NCBI GenBank assembly: GCA_900541875.1
Contig: UQLF01000013.1
Location: 12,150-76,149, forward strand
DNA length: 64,000 nt
Source: an uncultured Collinsella sp.
GTDB lineage: Bacteria > Actinomycetota > Coriobacteriia > Coriobacteriales > Coriobacteriaceae
Reading direction: 5' to 3'
Positions 50,826-64,000 of this stretch are shown piece after piece; within the stretch, counting starts at the first letter, position 1, and each line of letters begins with the position of its first letter. A program made the position numbers and the translations under genes. A model generated the notes under the pieces. That model did no database searches and was not told the DNA's origin. It saw only the letters and a list, made by a program, of their open reading frames with translations.

Positions 50826-52202
50826 ATGTGGGCATACGAGACGACGTTCTACCAGATCTATCCGCTGGGCTTCTGTGGAGCTCCGCGCGAAAACGCCGCG
50901 TCCGTTGCCGAGGATGAGCTCGCCCAGGCTGTCAACGCCGCGCCAAACCCCGATGCGCCCATCATGAAGATCGCCCAATGGGCCGACTACCTGCAGGAAC
51001 TCGGCGTTGGCGCTGTGCTCATTAACCCTCCGCTCGAATCCGATAGCCATGGCTACGACACGCGCAGCTTGCGCCATATCGACCGTCGCTTGGGTGGGGA
51101 TGCCGACTTTGCCGCCGCATGCGAGACACTGCACGCCCATGGCATCCGCGTGGTGCTCGATGCGGTCTTCAACCATGTGGGCCGTGGCTTTTGGGCCTTC
51201 CGCGATGTGCAGGAGCGCAAGTGGGACTCGCCCTACAAGGACTGGTTCCACATTAGCTTTAACGGCGACTCCTGCTATGGCGATGGCTTTTGGTACGAGG
51301 GCTGGGAAGGCCATTTTGAGCTCGTGAAGCTCAACCTGCAAAATCCCGCTGTGGTCGATTACCTGCTCGAGTCCGTGCGCCGTTGGGCCGACGTCTTTGG
51401 CGTCGATGGCCTGCGCTTGGACGTTGCCTATATGCTCGACCGCGACTTCATGCGTCGTCTGCATACCTTTACCCGCGAGCTCAAGCCCGATTTTGTGCTG
51501 ATCGGCGAGACGCTCCACGGCGATTACAACCAGATCGTTAACGATGAGATGCTCGACTCCTGCACCAACTACGAGTGCTACAAGGGCCTGTACTCCAGCT
51601 TTAATTCGGTCAACATGTTCGAGATCGCCCACTCGCTGCACCGCCAGTTTGGCGGCGATCCGTGGTGCATCTACCGCGGCAAGCATCTGCTGTCGTTTGT
51701 CGACAACCACGATGTGCCGCGCCTGGCAAGCATCCTTACCGACAAGTCCTGCCTACGCCCCGCCTACGGCATGCTCTTCGGTATGCCGGGCATTCCGTGC
51801 GTCTACTACGGCAGCGAGTGGGGGATTGCCGGCGAAAAGGGCGGCCCCGATGGCGATTGGGCGCTACGTCCTGCGCTCGATGAGCCTGCGCCCAACGAGC
51901 TGACGGCCTTCATCAAGCAGCTCGCGCACCTGCGCTCGGCCGACGATGCGGCGGCACGCGCTCTCAACTACGGTGCCTATCGCAACGTGGTGATCCAGAA
52001 TAAGCAGCTGTTGTTTGAGCGCGCCTGCGACGACGCGACGGTGCTCGTGGCGGTCAATGCCGTGAACGAGCCCTACACCTTTGGAGCCGGCGAACTCAGC
52101 GGCTCCTTCATCGATCTGCTTGCCGACGATGCGCCCACGGTCGAGCTGACGGGTACCCTTGAGCTTGCACCCTACGAGGTGCGCTATCTGTTGAGAGCCT
52201 AG
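50826..52202 (+). CDS. GH13 alpha-amylase family glycoside hydrolase
   Basis: Intracellular (no signal peptide) glycosidase of the alpha-amylase clan. The (beta/alpha)8 barrel regions are visible: VVLDAVFNHVGR (region I), GLRLDVAYML with the nucleophile Asp (II), LIGETLHG with the acid/base Glu (III), and FVDNHDVPR with the third Asp (IV). 458 residues, shorter than cyclomaltodextrinases because the N-terminal beta domain is absent; a small C-terminal beta domain remains. Likely acts on maltodextrins. GGGAGG precedes the ATG at 50826; the glycosylase gene follows after 3 bp. Confidence 0.9.
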   Translation: MWAYETTFYQIYPLGFCGAPRENAASVAEDELAQAVNAAPNPDAPIMKIAQWADYLQELGVGAVLINPPLESDSHGYDTRSLRHIDRRLGGDADFAAACETLHAHGIRVVLDAVFNHVGRGFWAFRDVQERKWDSPYKDWFHISFNGDSCYGDGFWYEGWEGHFELVKLNLQNPAVVDYLLESVRRWADVFGVDGLRLDVAYMLDRDFMRRLHTFTRELKPDFVLIGETLHGDYNQIVNDEMLDSCTNYECYKGLYSSFNSVNMFEIAHSLHRQFGGDPWCIYRGKHLLSFVDNHDVPRLASILTDKSCLRPAYGMLFGMPGIPCVYYGSEWGIAGEKGGPDGDWALRPALDEPAPNELTAFIKQLAHLRSADDAAARALNYGAYRNVVIQNKQLLFERACDDATVLVAVNAVNEPYTFGAGELSGSFIDLLADDAPTVELTGTLELAPYEVRYLLRA

Positions 52203-52205
52203 CCC

Positions 52206-52769
52206 ATGGCCGTGTCTGACGAGGACTATCAACATATTGAGCATGGGTTTGAGCCTGTGTTCGACCAGCGCTCTCGCGTTTTGGTGCTGGGGTCGTTTCC
52301 CTCGGTGCTCTCGCGTGCCAATGCCTTCTACTATGGCAATCCGCAGAACCGCTTTTGGCGCGTGATGGCCGCGTGCCTCGGTGTGCCTGTGCCGCCCAAC
52401 GAGGGCGATCCTTTGGCAAGCGGTGAGCCCGCGACGCTCGATGCCTCCATTGCCGCCAAGCGATCCATGCTGTTGAACGGTGGCGTGGCCCTGTGGGATG
52501 TGATTGAGAGCTGCGACATTAAGGGCTCGAGCGACGCGAGCATTCGCAACGTTGTGCCGGCGCATATCGAGTGCATTACCGATGCCGCGCCGATCGAGGT
52601 CGTTGTCTGTAACGGCGGCACGGCAGGGCGGCTCTACAAACGCTACTTGCAAGATCGGACGGGGCTGCCTGCCATCGTCCTGCCCTCGACAAGTCCCGCC
52701 AATGCCGCCTGGCGCCTGGAGTGTCTTGTTGAGCGTTGGCACGAAGCCGTTGACTGGGCTGTTATTTAA
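52206..52769 (+). CDS. DNA-deoxyinosine (hypoxanthine) glycosylase, UDG superfamily
   Basis: Base-excision repair enzyme of UDG family 6 (HDG). Motif 1 is LVLGSFPSVLSR, followed by YYGNPQNRFW, the family's Asn-containing active-site segment; ALWDVIESC, VVCNGGTAG and motif 2 LPSTSPANA complete the fold. 187 residues. It would remove hypoxanthine arising from adenine deamination. It is coupled to the GH13 gene by a 3-bp gap, probably without functional meaning. Confidence 0.87.
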   Translation: MAVSDEDYQHIEHGFEPVFDQRSRVLVLGSFPSVLSRANAFYYGNPQNRFWRVMAACLGVPVPPNEGDPLASGEPATLDASIAAKRSMLLNGGVALWDVIESCDIKGSSDASIRNVVPAHIECITDAAPIEVVVCNGGTAGRLYKRYLQDRTGLPAIVLPSTSPANAAWRLECLVERWHEAVDWAVI

Positions 52770-52770
52770 T

Positions 52771-53433
52771 TTAGATTTCTGTTTGAGCGTGGGCGTCCAG
52801 ACGTTTCAGAACGCCTCGCCAGATCGGCGCGGGCACGGCTGGCTCGGCGCAAACCATGCCGTCGGCGTCGACGTTGGCGGCATTGCCGCCGCCAAGTCGC
52901 TGTGCATGCTTGACGGAGCAGCCCATGCGCACAGCGCCCACGAGCTTGTCCATCGCTTCCGAAAACGGTCGGCGCAAGAGGCCCATGCGTGGGGAATGGC
53001 GAAGCGCTGCGATGCCGCTGCCGGCGCAGATGGCAACGCCGCCACACCACAATTGGCCATGGCGATCGCATGCCTTGTGCAGACGAACGGCGGCCCCACG
53101 CGCCTGCTCAGCGCCCTGTTGTGCGGCTCGAATCACGGCGTAGACACGCGTTCCCGTACTGCCAAAGCGCTCAAGCGCCTGCTCGATAGCAGTCAACGTC
53201 TCATCGTCAACCACATCTTCAATGACCAGCACGATGCCATCGGCAACGCTGCCGGCGTCATTTGCCTTCAAGTCGACCGGGCGGGGGAGTGCGGTGCCGG
53301 AAAGATGAGCATAGGCGGCGATGGCATCCTGCAGGTCCCAGAGCAAAAAATCAAGATCGGCGCTATTGGGAATACTGATATACGCAATGGTTTGCAGTGT
53401 TTTTGGTACGTCGCCACGCGCGGTCGTCTCCAT
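52771..53433 (-). CDS. Uncharacterised protein
   Basis: Not recognised with confidence. 220 residues, no signal or membrane helix. It starts METTARGDVPKTLQTIAYISIP behind AAAGGAGA. A beta-alpha-beta pattern (DGIVLVIEDVVDDETLTAIEQALERF, then TGTRVYAVIRA) and LWCGGVAICAGSGIAALRHSPRMGLLRRPFSEAMDKLVGAVRMG recall flavodoxin-fold NAD(P)H oxidoreductases, where a Gly-rich loop binds FMN. No full motif confirms it. It converges on the glycosylase gene with one base between stops. Codon use is native and both ends look intact, so it is a real gene. Confidence 0.7.
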   Translation of the reverse strand: METTARGDVPKTLQTIAYISIPNSADLDFLLWDLQDAIAAYAHLSGTALPRPVDLKANDAGSVADGIVLVIEDVVDDETLTAIEQALERFGSTGTRVYAVIRAAQQGAEQARGAAVRLHKACDRHGQLWCGGVAICAGSGIAALRHSPRMGLLRRPFSEAMDKLVGAVRMGCSVKHAQRLGGGNAANVDADGMVCAEPAVPAPIWRGVLKRLDAHAQTEI

Positions 53434-53526
53434 GCCATCTCCTTTCCGGCTCGTTTCCGTTTAGGTTACACCGTCTGGCGGCGCCCCGCCGCGCTATCCT
53501 AGTGCAACCCTTACGAAAGGAACGTC

Positions 53527-54663
53527 ATGCGACTGCCCATGAATACCTCGCTTGCCACGCTCAAGCCCTCCGGTATCCGCCGGATCAACGCGCTCGCCGC
53601 CCAGCACCCGGGGTGCATCGCGCTTGCGCTTGGCGAGCCCGATTTTCCCACGCCCGATGTGATTAGTGCCGAGGTGACTGCATCGCTGGACCGCGGTGAC
53701 ACGCATTATCCGCCCAACAACGGTCGCCCTGCCCTGCGCGAGGCGCTGTCCGCATATATGGGCGACGCGGGCCTTTCGTTTTCTGCTGACGAGGTCATCC
53801 TGACCGATGGTGCGACTGAGGCCCTGTCGGCTACGTTTATGGCTATGCTCAATCTAGGCGACGAGGTCATCATCCCCACGCCGGCTTTTGGTTTGTACGA
53901 GAGCATCGTCGTGGCCAATCACGCCAAAGCGGTCTTTTTGGATACGGAGCCTGCGCAATTTCAGATTGACGAGGACGCGCTTCGCGCCTGCGTGACCCCG
54001 GCGACCAAGGCCATCGTCATCTGCACGCCCAACAATCCCACGGGCTGCATTCTCAACGCGGCATCGCTCGACGCCGTGGCGCGCGTAGCGGAGCAGGCGG
54101 GTATCTACGTAGTCTGCGACGACGTATACAACCGTCTGGTCTATGCGGACGGCTACGAGCGCTTCGCCCAGCGCCACCCGGAGCTTCGCAATCAGACGGT
54201 AGTTATCGAGAGCTTTTCCAAGCCCTGGGCCATGACCGGTTGGCGCTTGGGCTGGCTCGCAGCGGCAGCCCCCGTCATCGCCGAGATCGCAAAGGCCCAC
54301 CAATACCTAGTATCGAGTGCCGTTTCCTTCGAGATGGATGCCGCAGCCCGAGCCCTCACCGTCGACCCAACCCCCATGCTCAAAGTCTACCGAGCCCGCC
54401 GCAAACGCGTACTCGCAGCCTTAAACGCCATGGGCCTCGAAGTAGTGGAACCCGCAGGAGCCTTCTACACTTTCCCGAGCATCAAAAAATTCGACCTAAC
54501 CAGCGAAGCCTTCTGCATCAAAGCCATCAAAGAAGCAAACGTAGCCCTAGTCCCAGGCGACTGCTTCGGCACCGAAGGCCACGTCCGCCTCAGCTATTGC
54601 GTTTCCGATAAAGACCTAGACGAAGGACTAGCCCGCCTGTCCACCTTCATTTCAACCCTATAG
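53527..54663 (+). CDS. PLP-dependent aminotransferase, class I/II
   Basis: Fold-type I aminotransferase of the aspartate/aromatic subfamily. IALALGEPDFPTPD, THYPPNNGRPALREAL, DGATEALSATFMAML, CTPNNPTGCIL, VVCDDVYNRLVY, and the Schiff-base Lys232 in SFSKPWAMTGWRLG are all typical; RLSYCVS near the end carries the carboxylate-binding Arg. 378 residues. AAAGGA precedes the ATG. The last ~120 codons (from about 54290) use AAA, GAA, CTA, GTA and CGA almost exclusively, unlike the first 250 codons, which suggests a mosaic gene. Amino-acid specificity cannot be assigned. Confidence 0.9.
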   Translation: MRLPMNTSLATLKPSGIRRINALAAQHPGCIALALGEPDFPTPDVISAEVTASLDRGDTHYPPNNGRPALREALSAYMGDAGLSFSADEVILTDGATEALSATFMAMLNLGDEVIIPTPAFGLYESIVVANHAKAVFLDTEPAQFQIDEDALRACVTPATKAIVICTPNNPTGCILNAASLDAVARVAEQAGIYVVCDDVYNRLVYADGYERFAQRHPELRNQTVVIESFSKPWAMTGWRLGWLAAAAPVIAEIAKAHQYLVSSAVSFEMDAAARALTVDPTPMLKVYRARRKRVLAALNAMGLEVVEPAGAFYTFPSIKKFDLTSEAFCIKAIKEANVALVPGDCFGTEGHVRLSYCVSDKDLDEGLARLSTFISTL

Positions 54664-54723
54664 CCCAACGGGACGCAACACATCAGCCCACTGACCCAAG
54701 CATTATGAGTGGGGCGCGCCGGC

Positions 54724-54927
54724 CAACGGAAAACCGGGCTGCCCCAAAGTCACCGCAGGCCGCGCCGCCGAAGGCCGGGCGCAAGGTTTTCGTAGATTCC
54801 GCACGAGCCGAAGAGCACTTAATGTGCTCTTCGTGCGAGCCAGGACTTGACCGAGCGAAAACCTTGCGCCCGGCCTTCGGCGGCGCGTGCCGGATGGTGG
54901 AATTGTGTGCAGCCCGGTTTTCCGTTG
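54724..54927. repeat. ~204-bp nested palindrome upstream of rplJ
   Basis: Three perfect arm pairs about one centre: 19 bp (54724-54742 with 54909-54927), 32 bp (54761-54792 with 54856-54887) and 10 bp (54809-54818 with 54824-54833) with a TTAAT loop. Between the arms the sequence does not pair. The right end overlaps the -35 of the rplJ promoter. No coding frame of interest inside. Confidence 0.92.
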
Positions 54928-54953
54928 ACCGACGCCGGGGTCCCCGCCATAAT
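54925..54953 (+). promoter_or_regulatory. rplJL promoter
   Basis: TTGACC (54925-54930), 17-bp spacer, CATAAT (54948-54953): 5/6 matches in both boxes. It predicts a ~205-nt leader before rplJ. Confidence 0.75.
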
Positions 54954-55067
54954 ACTTTCGGTTCACGCACGAATCCGCTGCCAGAGACAGCCGGCGCAAA
55001 CGGGTCTTACCCGCGAGCTTAATGGGACTTCCCGCCAGCCGAGGTGGTCGAGTAGATATGTCTTCTC

Positions 55068-55104
55068 GCCCCCGTCGCTCATGCAGCGCGGGGGCTTTCT
55101 TTTT
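55068..55104 (+). promoter_or_regulatory. L10 leader: attenuator hairpin before rplJ
   Basis: GCCCCCG (55068-55074) with CGGGGGC (55089-55095) and an inner CGCT/AGCG stem, then TTTCTTTTT, inside the rplJ leader. In many Gram-positive bacteria L10(L12)4 binds this leader and controls such an attenuator; the L10-binding site itself was not confirmed. Confidence 0.6.
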
Positions 55105-55169
55105 GGACATGCCCCCGTCACGTCCTTGTGGCGGACCGTGCCCGGAAAGAATTCGAGGAGGTGTAATTC

Positions 55170-55691
55170 ATGCCCCAGCAGTACAAAATCGACAAGGTTG
55201 CAGAGATCGAGTCCCGTATCGCCGAGAACGCCGGTCTGTTCGTCGTCAACTACAACGGTCTGACGGTTAAGCAGGCTCAGGAGCTGCGTCATCAGCTTCG
55301 CGAGTGCGGCGCCGAGATGAAGGTCTACAAGAACAACCTGGTCAAGATTGCTCTCAAGAACCAGGAGCAGCCCGAGCTCGACGAGATTCTCGCCGGCCCC
55401 GTCGCTTATGTGTTCTACGAGTCCGAGCCGGTCGAGGCCGCTAAGGCCCTTAAGGACTTCTCCGCTCAGTCCAAGGGCGTCCTTGAGATCAAGGGCGGTA
55501 TCTCCGACGGCAAGGCCGTTTCCGCTGATGATGTTAAGGCTATCGCCGAGCTGCCCACCAAGGATCAGCTTCTCGGCCAGATCGCCGGTCTCATCTCCGG
55601 TTTCGCTCGCGACATCGCTGTCTGCGTCAACGGCGTTTCCTCTGGTCTCGCTCGTTCGATCCAGCAGGTCTCCGAGCAGAAGGCAGCCTAG
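55170..55691 (+). CDS. rplJ: 50S ribosomal protein L10
   Basis: Base of the ribosomal stalk, binding 23S rRNA and L7/L12 dimers. ESRIAENAGLFVVNYNGLTVKQAQELRHQLRECGAEMKVYKNNL is the conserved N-terminal domain; the C-terminal helix (LISGFARDIAVCVNGVSSGLARSIQQV) binds L12. 173 residues. GAGGAGGT precedes the ATG. It sits 22 kb from rplKA. Confidence 0.96.
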   Translation: MPQQYKIDKVAEIESRIAENAGLFVVNYNGLTVKQAQELRHQLRECGAEMKVYKNNLVKIALKNQEQPELDEILAGPVAYVFYESEPVEAAKALKDFSAQSKGVLEIKGGISDGKAVSADDVKAIAELPTKDQLLGQIAGLISGFARDIAVCVNGVSSGLARSIQQVSEQKAA

Positions 55692-55793
55692 TCGCTGTTT
55701 TCACCCGCGGCGGCAACGCCGCACCCCTGGCGCATTCGCGCCGTGTTTTAACTGATCTCCGTGCATCCGCACGGAAACCGAAAGGACTTAGAA

Positions 55794-56171
55794 ATGGCTA
55801 AGCTTACCACCGATGAGATCATCGATGCTCTTAAGGAAATGACCCTTCTCGAGGCTTCCGAGCTCGTCAAGGCTATCGAGGACACCTTCGGCGTTTCCGC
55901 CGCTGCTCCTGCCGCTGTTGTCGCCGCTCCCGCTGCTGGCGCTGCTGAGGCCGAGGAGAAGACCGAGTTTGACGTCGTGCTCGAGGGCTTCGGCGACAAC
56001 AAGATCCAGGTCATCAAGGCCGTCCGTGAGCTCACCAACCTTGGCCTGAAGGAGGCCAAGGAGGTCGTCGAGGGCGCTCCCAAGGCTGTTCTCGAGGGTG
56101 CCAAGAAGGAGGACGCCGAGGCTGCCAAGGAGAAGCTCGAGGCTGCTGGCGCTGCTGTCACCCTCAAGTAA
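55794..56171 (+). CDS. rplL: 50S ribosomal protein L7/L12
   Basis: Multi-copy stalk protein recruiting translation GTPases. N-terminal dimerisation helix ([27 protein letters not shown]), Ala-rich hinge ([17 protein letters not shown]), and the C-terminal globular domain with [47 protein letters not shown]. 125 residues. GAAAGGA precedes the ATG at 55794. Terminated at 56199-56234. Confidence 0.97.
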   Translation: MAKLTTDEIIDALKEMTLLEASELVKAIEDTFGVSAAAPAAVVAAPAAGAAEAEEKTEFDVVLEGFGDNKIQVIKAVRELTNLGLKEAKEVVEGAPKAVLEGAKKEDAEAAKEKLEAAGAAVTLK

Positions 56172-56198
56172 TCAGGCTTTCTCGCCAGATTTCTTTGC

Positions 56199-56234
56199 AG
56201 ACGGGGTTCGTGTTGCGAGCCCCGTCTTTTTTGT
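56199..56234 (+). terminator. Terminator after rplL
   Basis: AGACGGGG (56199-56206) pairs perfectly with CCCCGTCT (56220-56227), then TTTTTTG. rpoBC are therefore on a separate transcript. Confidence 0.92.
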
Positions 56235-56485
56235 TTTTCGGTCCCTCGACATCGGTAGCTCAAACTGCCATATTCTGTGATTTGCGTCGTATCGGGTACC
56301 CTGCCGTTGGGCAATAAAATTGCACCATTCGAGCAATAATTTGCGTTGACCTGCTGAAGAATTGTCTCTGCCTTGTAGCGACATATAGTTCCAGCGGTAA
56401 GATGCTTGGGTATCGCAATTTGGTCTGCGGCTGTGTGCCGCACGCATGGGGCGCTTTTGCGCCTGCGAAAGGATCTTTGAATAAC

Positions 56486-57394
56486 ATGAAGGCAATCATC
56501 CCCGCCGCCGGTCTTGGCACGCGTTTTCTGCCTGGCACCAAGTGCACGCCCAAAGAGATGCTGCCGGTGCTCGACAAGCCCGTCATTCAGTACGTCGTCG
56601 AGGAGGCGCTCGACCCCGAGGAAGTCGACGACGCCATCATCGTTACTTCTCCCGGTAAGCCCGAGCTACTGAACTACTTCCAGCCCGATCGCTCGCTCGA
56701 GAACCTGCTGCGCGAGCGCGGCAAGAACGCCTATGCCGACGCCGTCGCCCACGCTGGCGGTATGCCGGTCGACTTCCGTTATCAGTACGAGCCCAAGGGC
56801 CTCGGCCATGCTATCCGCTCTGCTGCCGACGCCGTGGCAGGGGAGAACTTCCTAGTTCTTCTGGGCGACTACGTTGTGCCTAACCGCGACATCTGCGACA
56901 AGATGCTCGCCGTTTCCAAGGAGCACGGTGGCGCTTCGGTTATCGCCGTCGCTGCTTGCTCGCCCGAGGAAGTCAGCCGCTACGGCGTTATCGCCGGTGA
57001 GTGCGTCGGTTCGCTCGAGGGTGCCGAGGACGTTGCCGATGCAGAGCCGGGCGCTGTCTGGCGCATCGGTGGTCTGGTCGAGAAGCCCGCTCCCGAGGCG
57101 GCTCCGTCCAACCTGTACATCGTCGGTCGCTACCTGCTGAGCCCGCTGGTCATGGACCTGCTGGCAGATCAGCAGGCCGGCAAGGGCGGCGAGATCCAGC
57201 TCACCGACGCCATGGCCCGTTCGCTCGACCGCGAGGCCATGTATGCAGTCGTCATCGACCCGCTGTCGGGCTACGACACCGGCACTCCCTCTGGCTGGAT
57301 GGCCACCAACGCCCTCATGGCTGCAAGCGACCCCCGCTTTGCCGATGCCTTCTGGGACGCCATCGACGAGCGCGGCGGATTGATGCGCAAGTAA
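56486..57394 (+). CDS. galU: UTP-glucose-1-phosphate uridylyltransferase
   Basis: Makes UDP-glucose for wall polysaccharides and glycolipids. It opens AIIPAAGLGTRFLPGTKCTPKEMLPVLDKPVIQYVVEEA, the GalU nucleotide-binding signature, and has VLLGDYVV, WRIGGLVEKP, YIVGRYLL, GGEIQLTDAM and the sugar-binding Asp region LSGYDTGTPSGWM. 302 residues. The ATG at 56486 has AAAGGA 12 bases upstream; a closer TTG is less likely. Its presence between rplL and rpoB is unusual. Confidence 0.95.
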   Translation: MKAIIPAAGLGTRFLPGTKCTPKEMLPVLDKPVIQYVVEEALDPEEVDDAIIVTSPGKPELLNYFQPDRSLENLLRERGKNAYADAVAHAGGMPVDFRYQYEPKGLGHAIRSAADAVAGENFLVLLGDYVVPNRDICDKMLAVSKEHGGASVIAVAACSPEEVSRYGVIAGECVGSLEGAEDVADAEPGAVWRIGGLVEKPAPEAAPSNLYIVGRYLLSPLVMDLLADQQAGKGGEIQLTDAMARSLDREAMYAVVIDPLSGYDTGTPSGWMATNALMAASDPRFADAFWDAIDERGGLMRK

Positions 57395-57415
57395 GCCTTC
57401 GGGCATCGACATTTA

Positions 57416-57447
57416 CGGGCGCGGACCTCGGTTCGCGCCCGTTTTTT
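57416..57447 (+). terminator. Terminator after galU
   Basis: CGGGCGCG (57416-57423) pairs perfectly with CGCGCCCG (57434-57441), then TTTTTT. Confidence 0.92.
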
Positions 57448-57489
57448 ATAAGAGCTGCGATTGCCGGCTCTCTGTTCACAGAAAATATA

Positions 57490-57504
57490 TGAACAGATGT
57501 TCGA
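57490..57504 (+). promoter_or_regulatory. SOS-box-like palindrome in the galU-rpoB gap
   Basis: GAAC-AGAT-GTTC (57491-57502) with TGAAC...GTTCGA flanks matches the Gram-positive LexA box (CGAACNNNNGTTCG). A second pairing, TCTGTTCA (57471-57478) with TGAACAGA (57490-57497), overlaps it. Weak promoter-like elements TTGCCG (57461-57466) and TATATG (57486-57491) lie around it. Confidence 0.5.
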
Positions 57505-57580
57505 TACACATACATCTACCTGCGTGTTTTCTGTCGAAAAACTTTGCTACTCCAAAAACTCAATCGCGTCAAGGCTTTTC

Positions 57581-57608
57581 TTGCCCAACGGTCGGTACCT
57601 GATAAACT
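57581..57608 (+). promoter_or_regulatory. Possible rpoBC promoter
   Basis: TTGCCC (57581-57586), 16-bp spacer, TAAACT (57603-57608), 74 bp before rpoB. Moderate match. Confidence 0.5.
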
Positions 57609-57681
57609 ATTAGGTTGCGATAACTGGCGAAGCTATGCCTCGCCAACCCACCGAGCATTTCCGTGAAGGAGGAAAAACCTG

Positions 57682-61173
<3,492 letters not shown>

Positions 61174-61179
61174 TTGACT

Positions 61180-63996
<2,817 letters not shown>

Positions 63997-64000
63997 ATAC

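Noticed and set aside
54705..55022. Plus- and minus-strand frames across the 204-bp palindrome
   Set aside because: Both strands are open only because the arms are mirror images; no ribosome site or known motif.

Overview
The window is GC-rich, gene-dense bacterial chromosome of actinobacterial type, most likely Collinsella or a close relative in the Coriobacteriia. That placement is an inference from protein character (DisA, ThrE-type exporter, FeoA-FeoB fusion, LysRS with an extra tRNA-binding domain, LAATG-type surface anchor) and from strong GAG/AAG/GCC codon preference. No 16S gene or database match was available. I count 54 protein genes (one partial, one with a doubtful 3' end), six tRNAs, one probable Mn2+ riboswitch and an unusually rich set of intergenic palindromes.

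Layout. 1-367: start of asnB leaving the window leftward. 767-7518: cell wall and nucleotide housekeeping (MurE-like ligase, HAD phosphatase, murI, rph, XTP pyrophosphatase, dtd, veg, ispE). 7568-17962: tRNA-Pro, tatA, greA, lysS, ThrE-like exporter, a DUF2798 membrane protein, clpC, pepD. 18090-20757: leftward hipBA toxin-antitoxin pair and mntP behind a yybP-ykoY-like riboswitch. 20913-26425: disA-ispD-ispF-cysS-rlmB-rae1, a Bacillus-like housekeeping order. 26453-27871: a single-chain HTH/HipA-like kinase with a large operator palindrome. 27956-33207: tRNA-Thr, a palindrome cluster, tRNA-Tyr/Thr/Met, tuf, rpmG, tRNA-Trp, secE, nusG, rplK, rplA. 33333-45378: mostly leftward genes (phosphoesterase, ParB-like/BMP fusion, MscS channel, anchored 5'-nucleotidase, TrpXYZ-type ABC transporter, WYL regulator, asnS, PTS IIA). 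45622-54663: esterase, feoAB, MFS exporter, GH13 glycosidase, deoxyinosine glycosylase, an unknown protein, aminotransferase. 55170-63996: rplJ, rplL, galU, rpoB, rpoC.

The most unusual points are these. (1) A family of GGGACAGG-containing hairpins begins at, or within a base of, the stop codons of five unrelated genes, always in the same orientation to the gene. (2) Two tandem arrays of palindromes (about 80 bp x3 and 62 bp x3) and two further palindrome families are present. (3) A ~200-bp nested palindrome at 54724-54927 reaches into the rplJL promoter. (4) The usual rplKAJL-rpoBC block is split by about 22 kb. (5) There are two separate HipA-type kinases, one fused to its own DNA-binding domain. 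(6) A cytosolic ParB-like/BMP fusion is coupled by an ATGA overlap to a phosphoesterase. (7) The rpoC frame stops at 63996, before the expected trigger-loop region.
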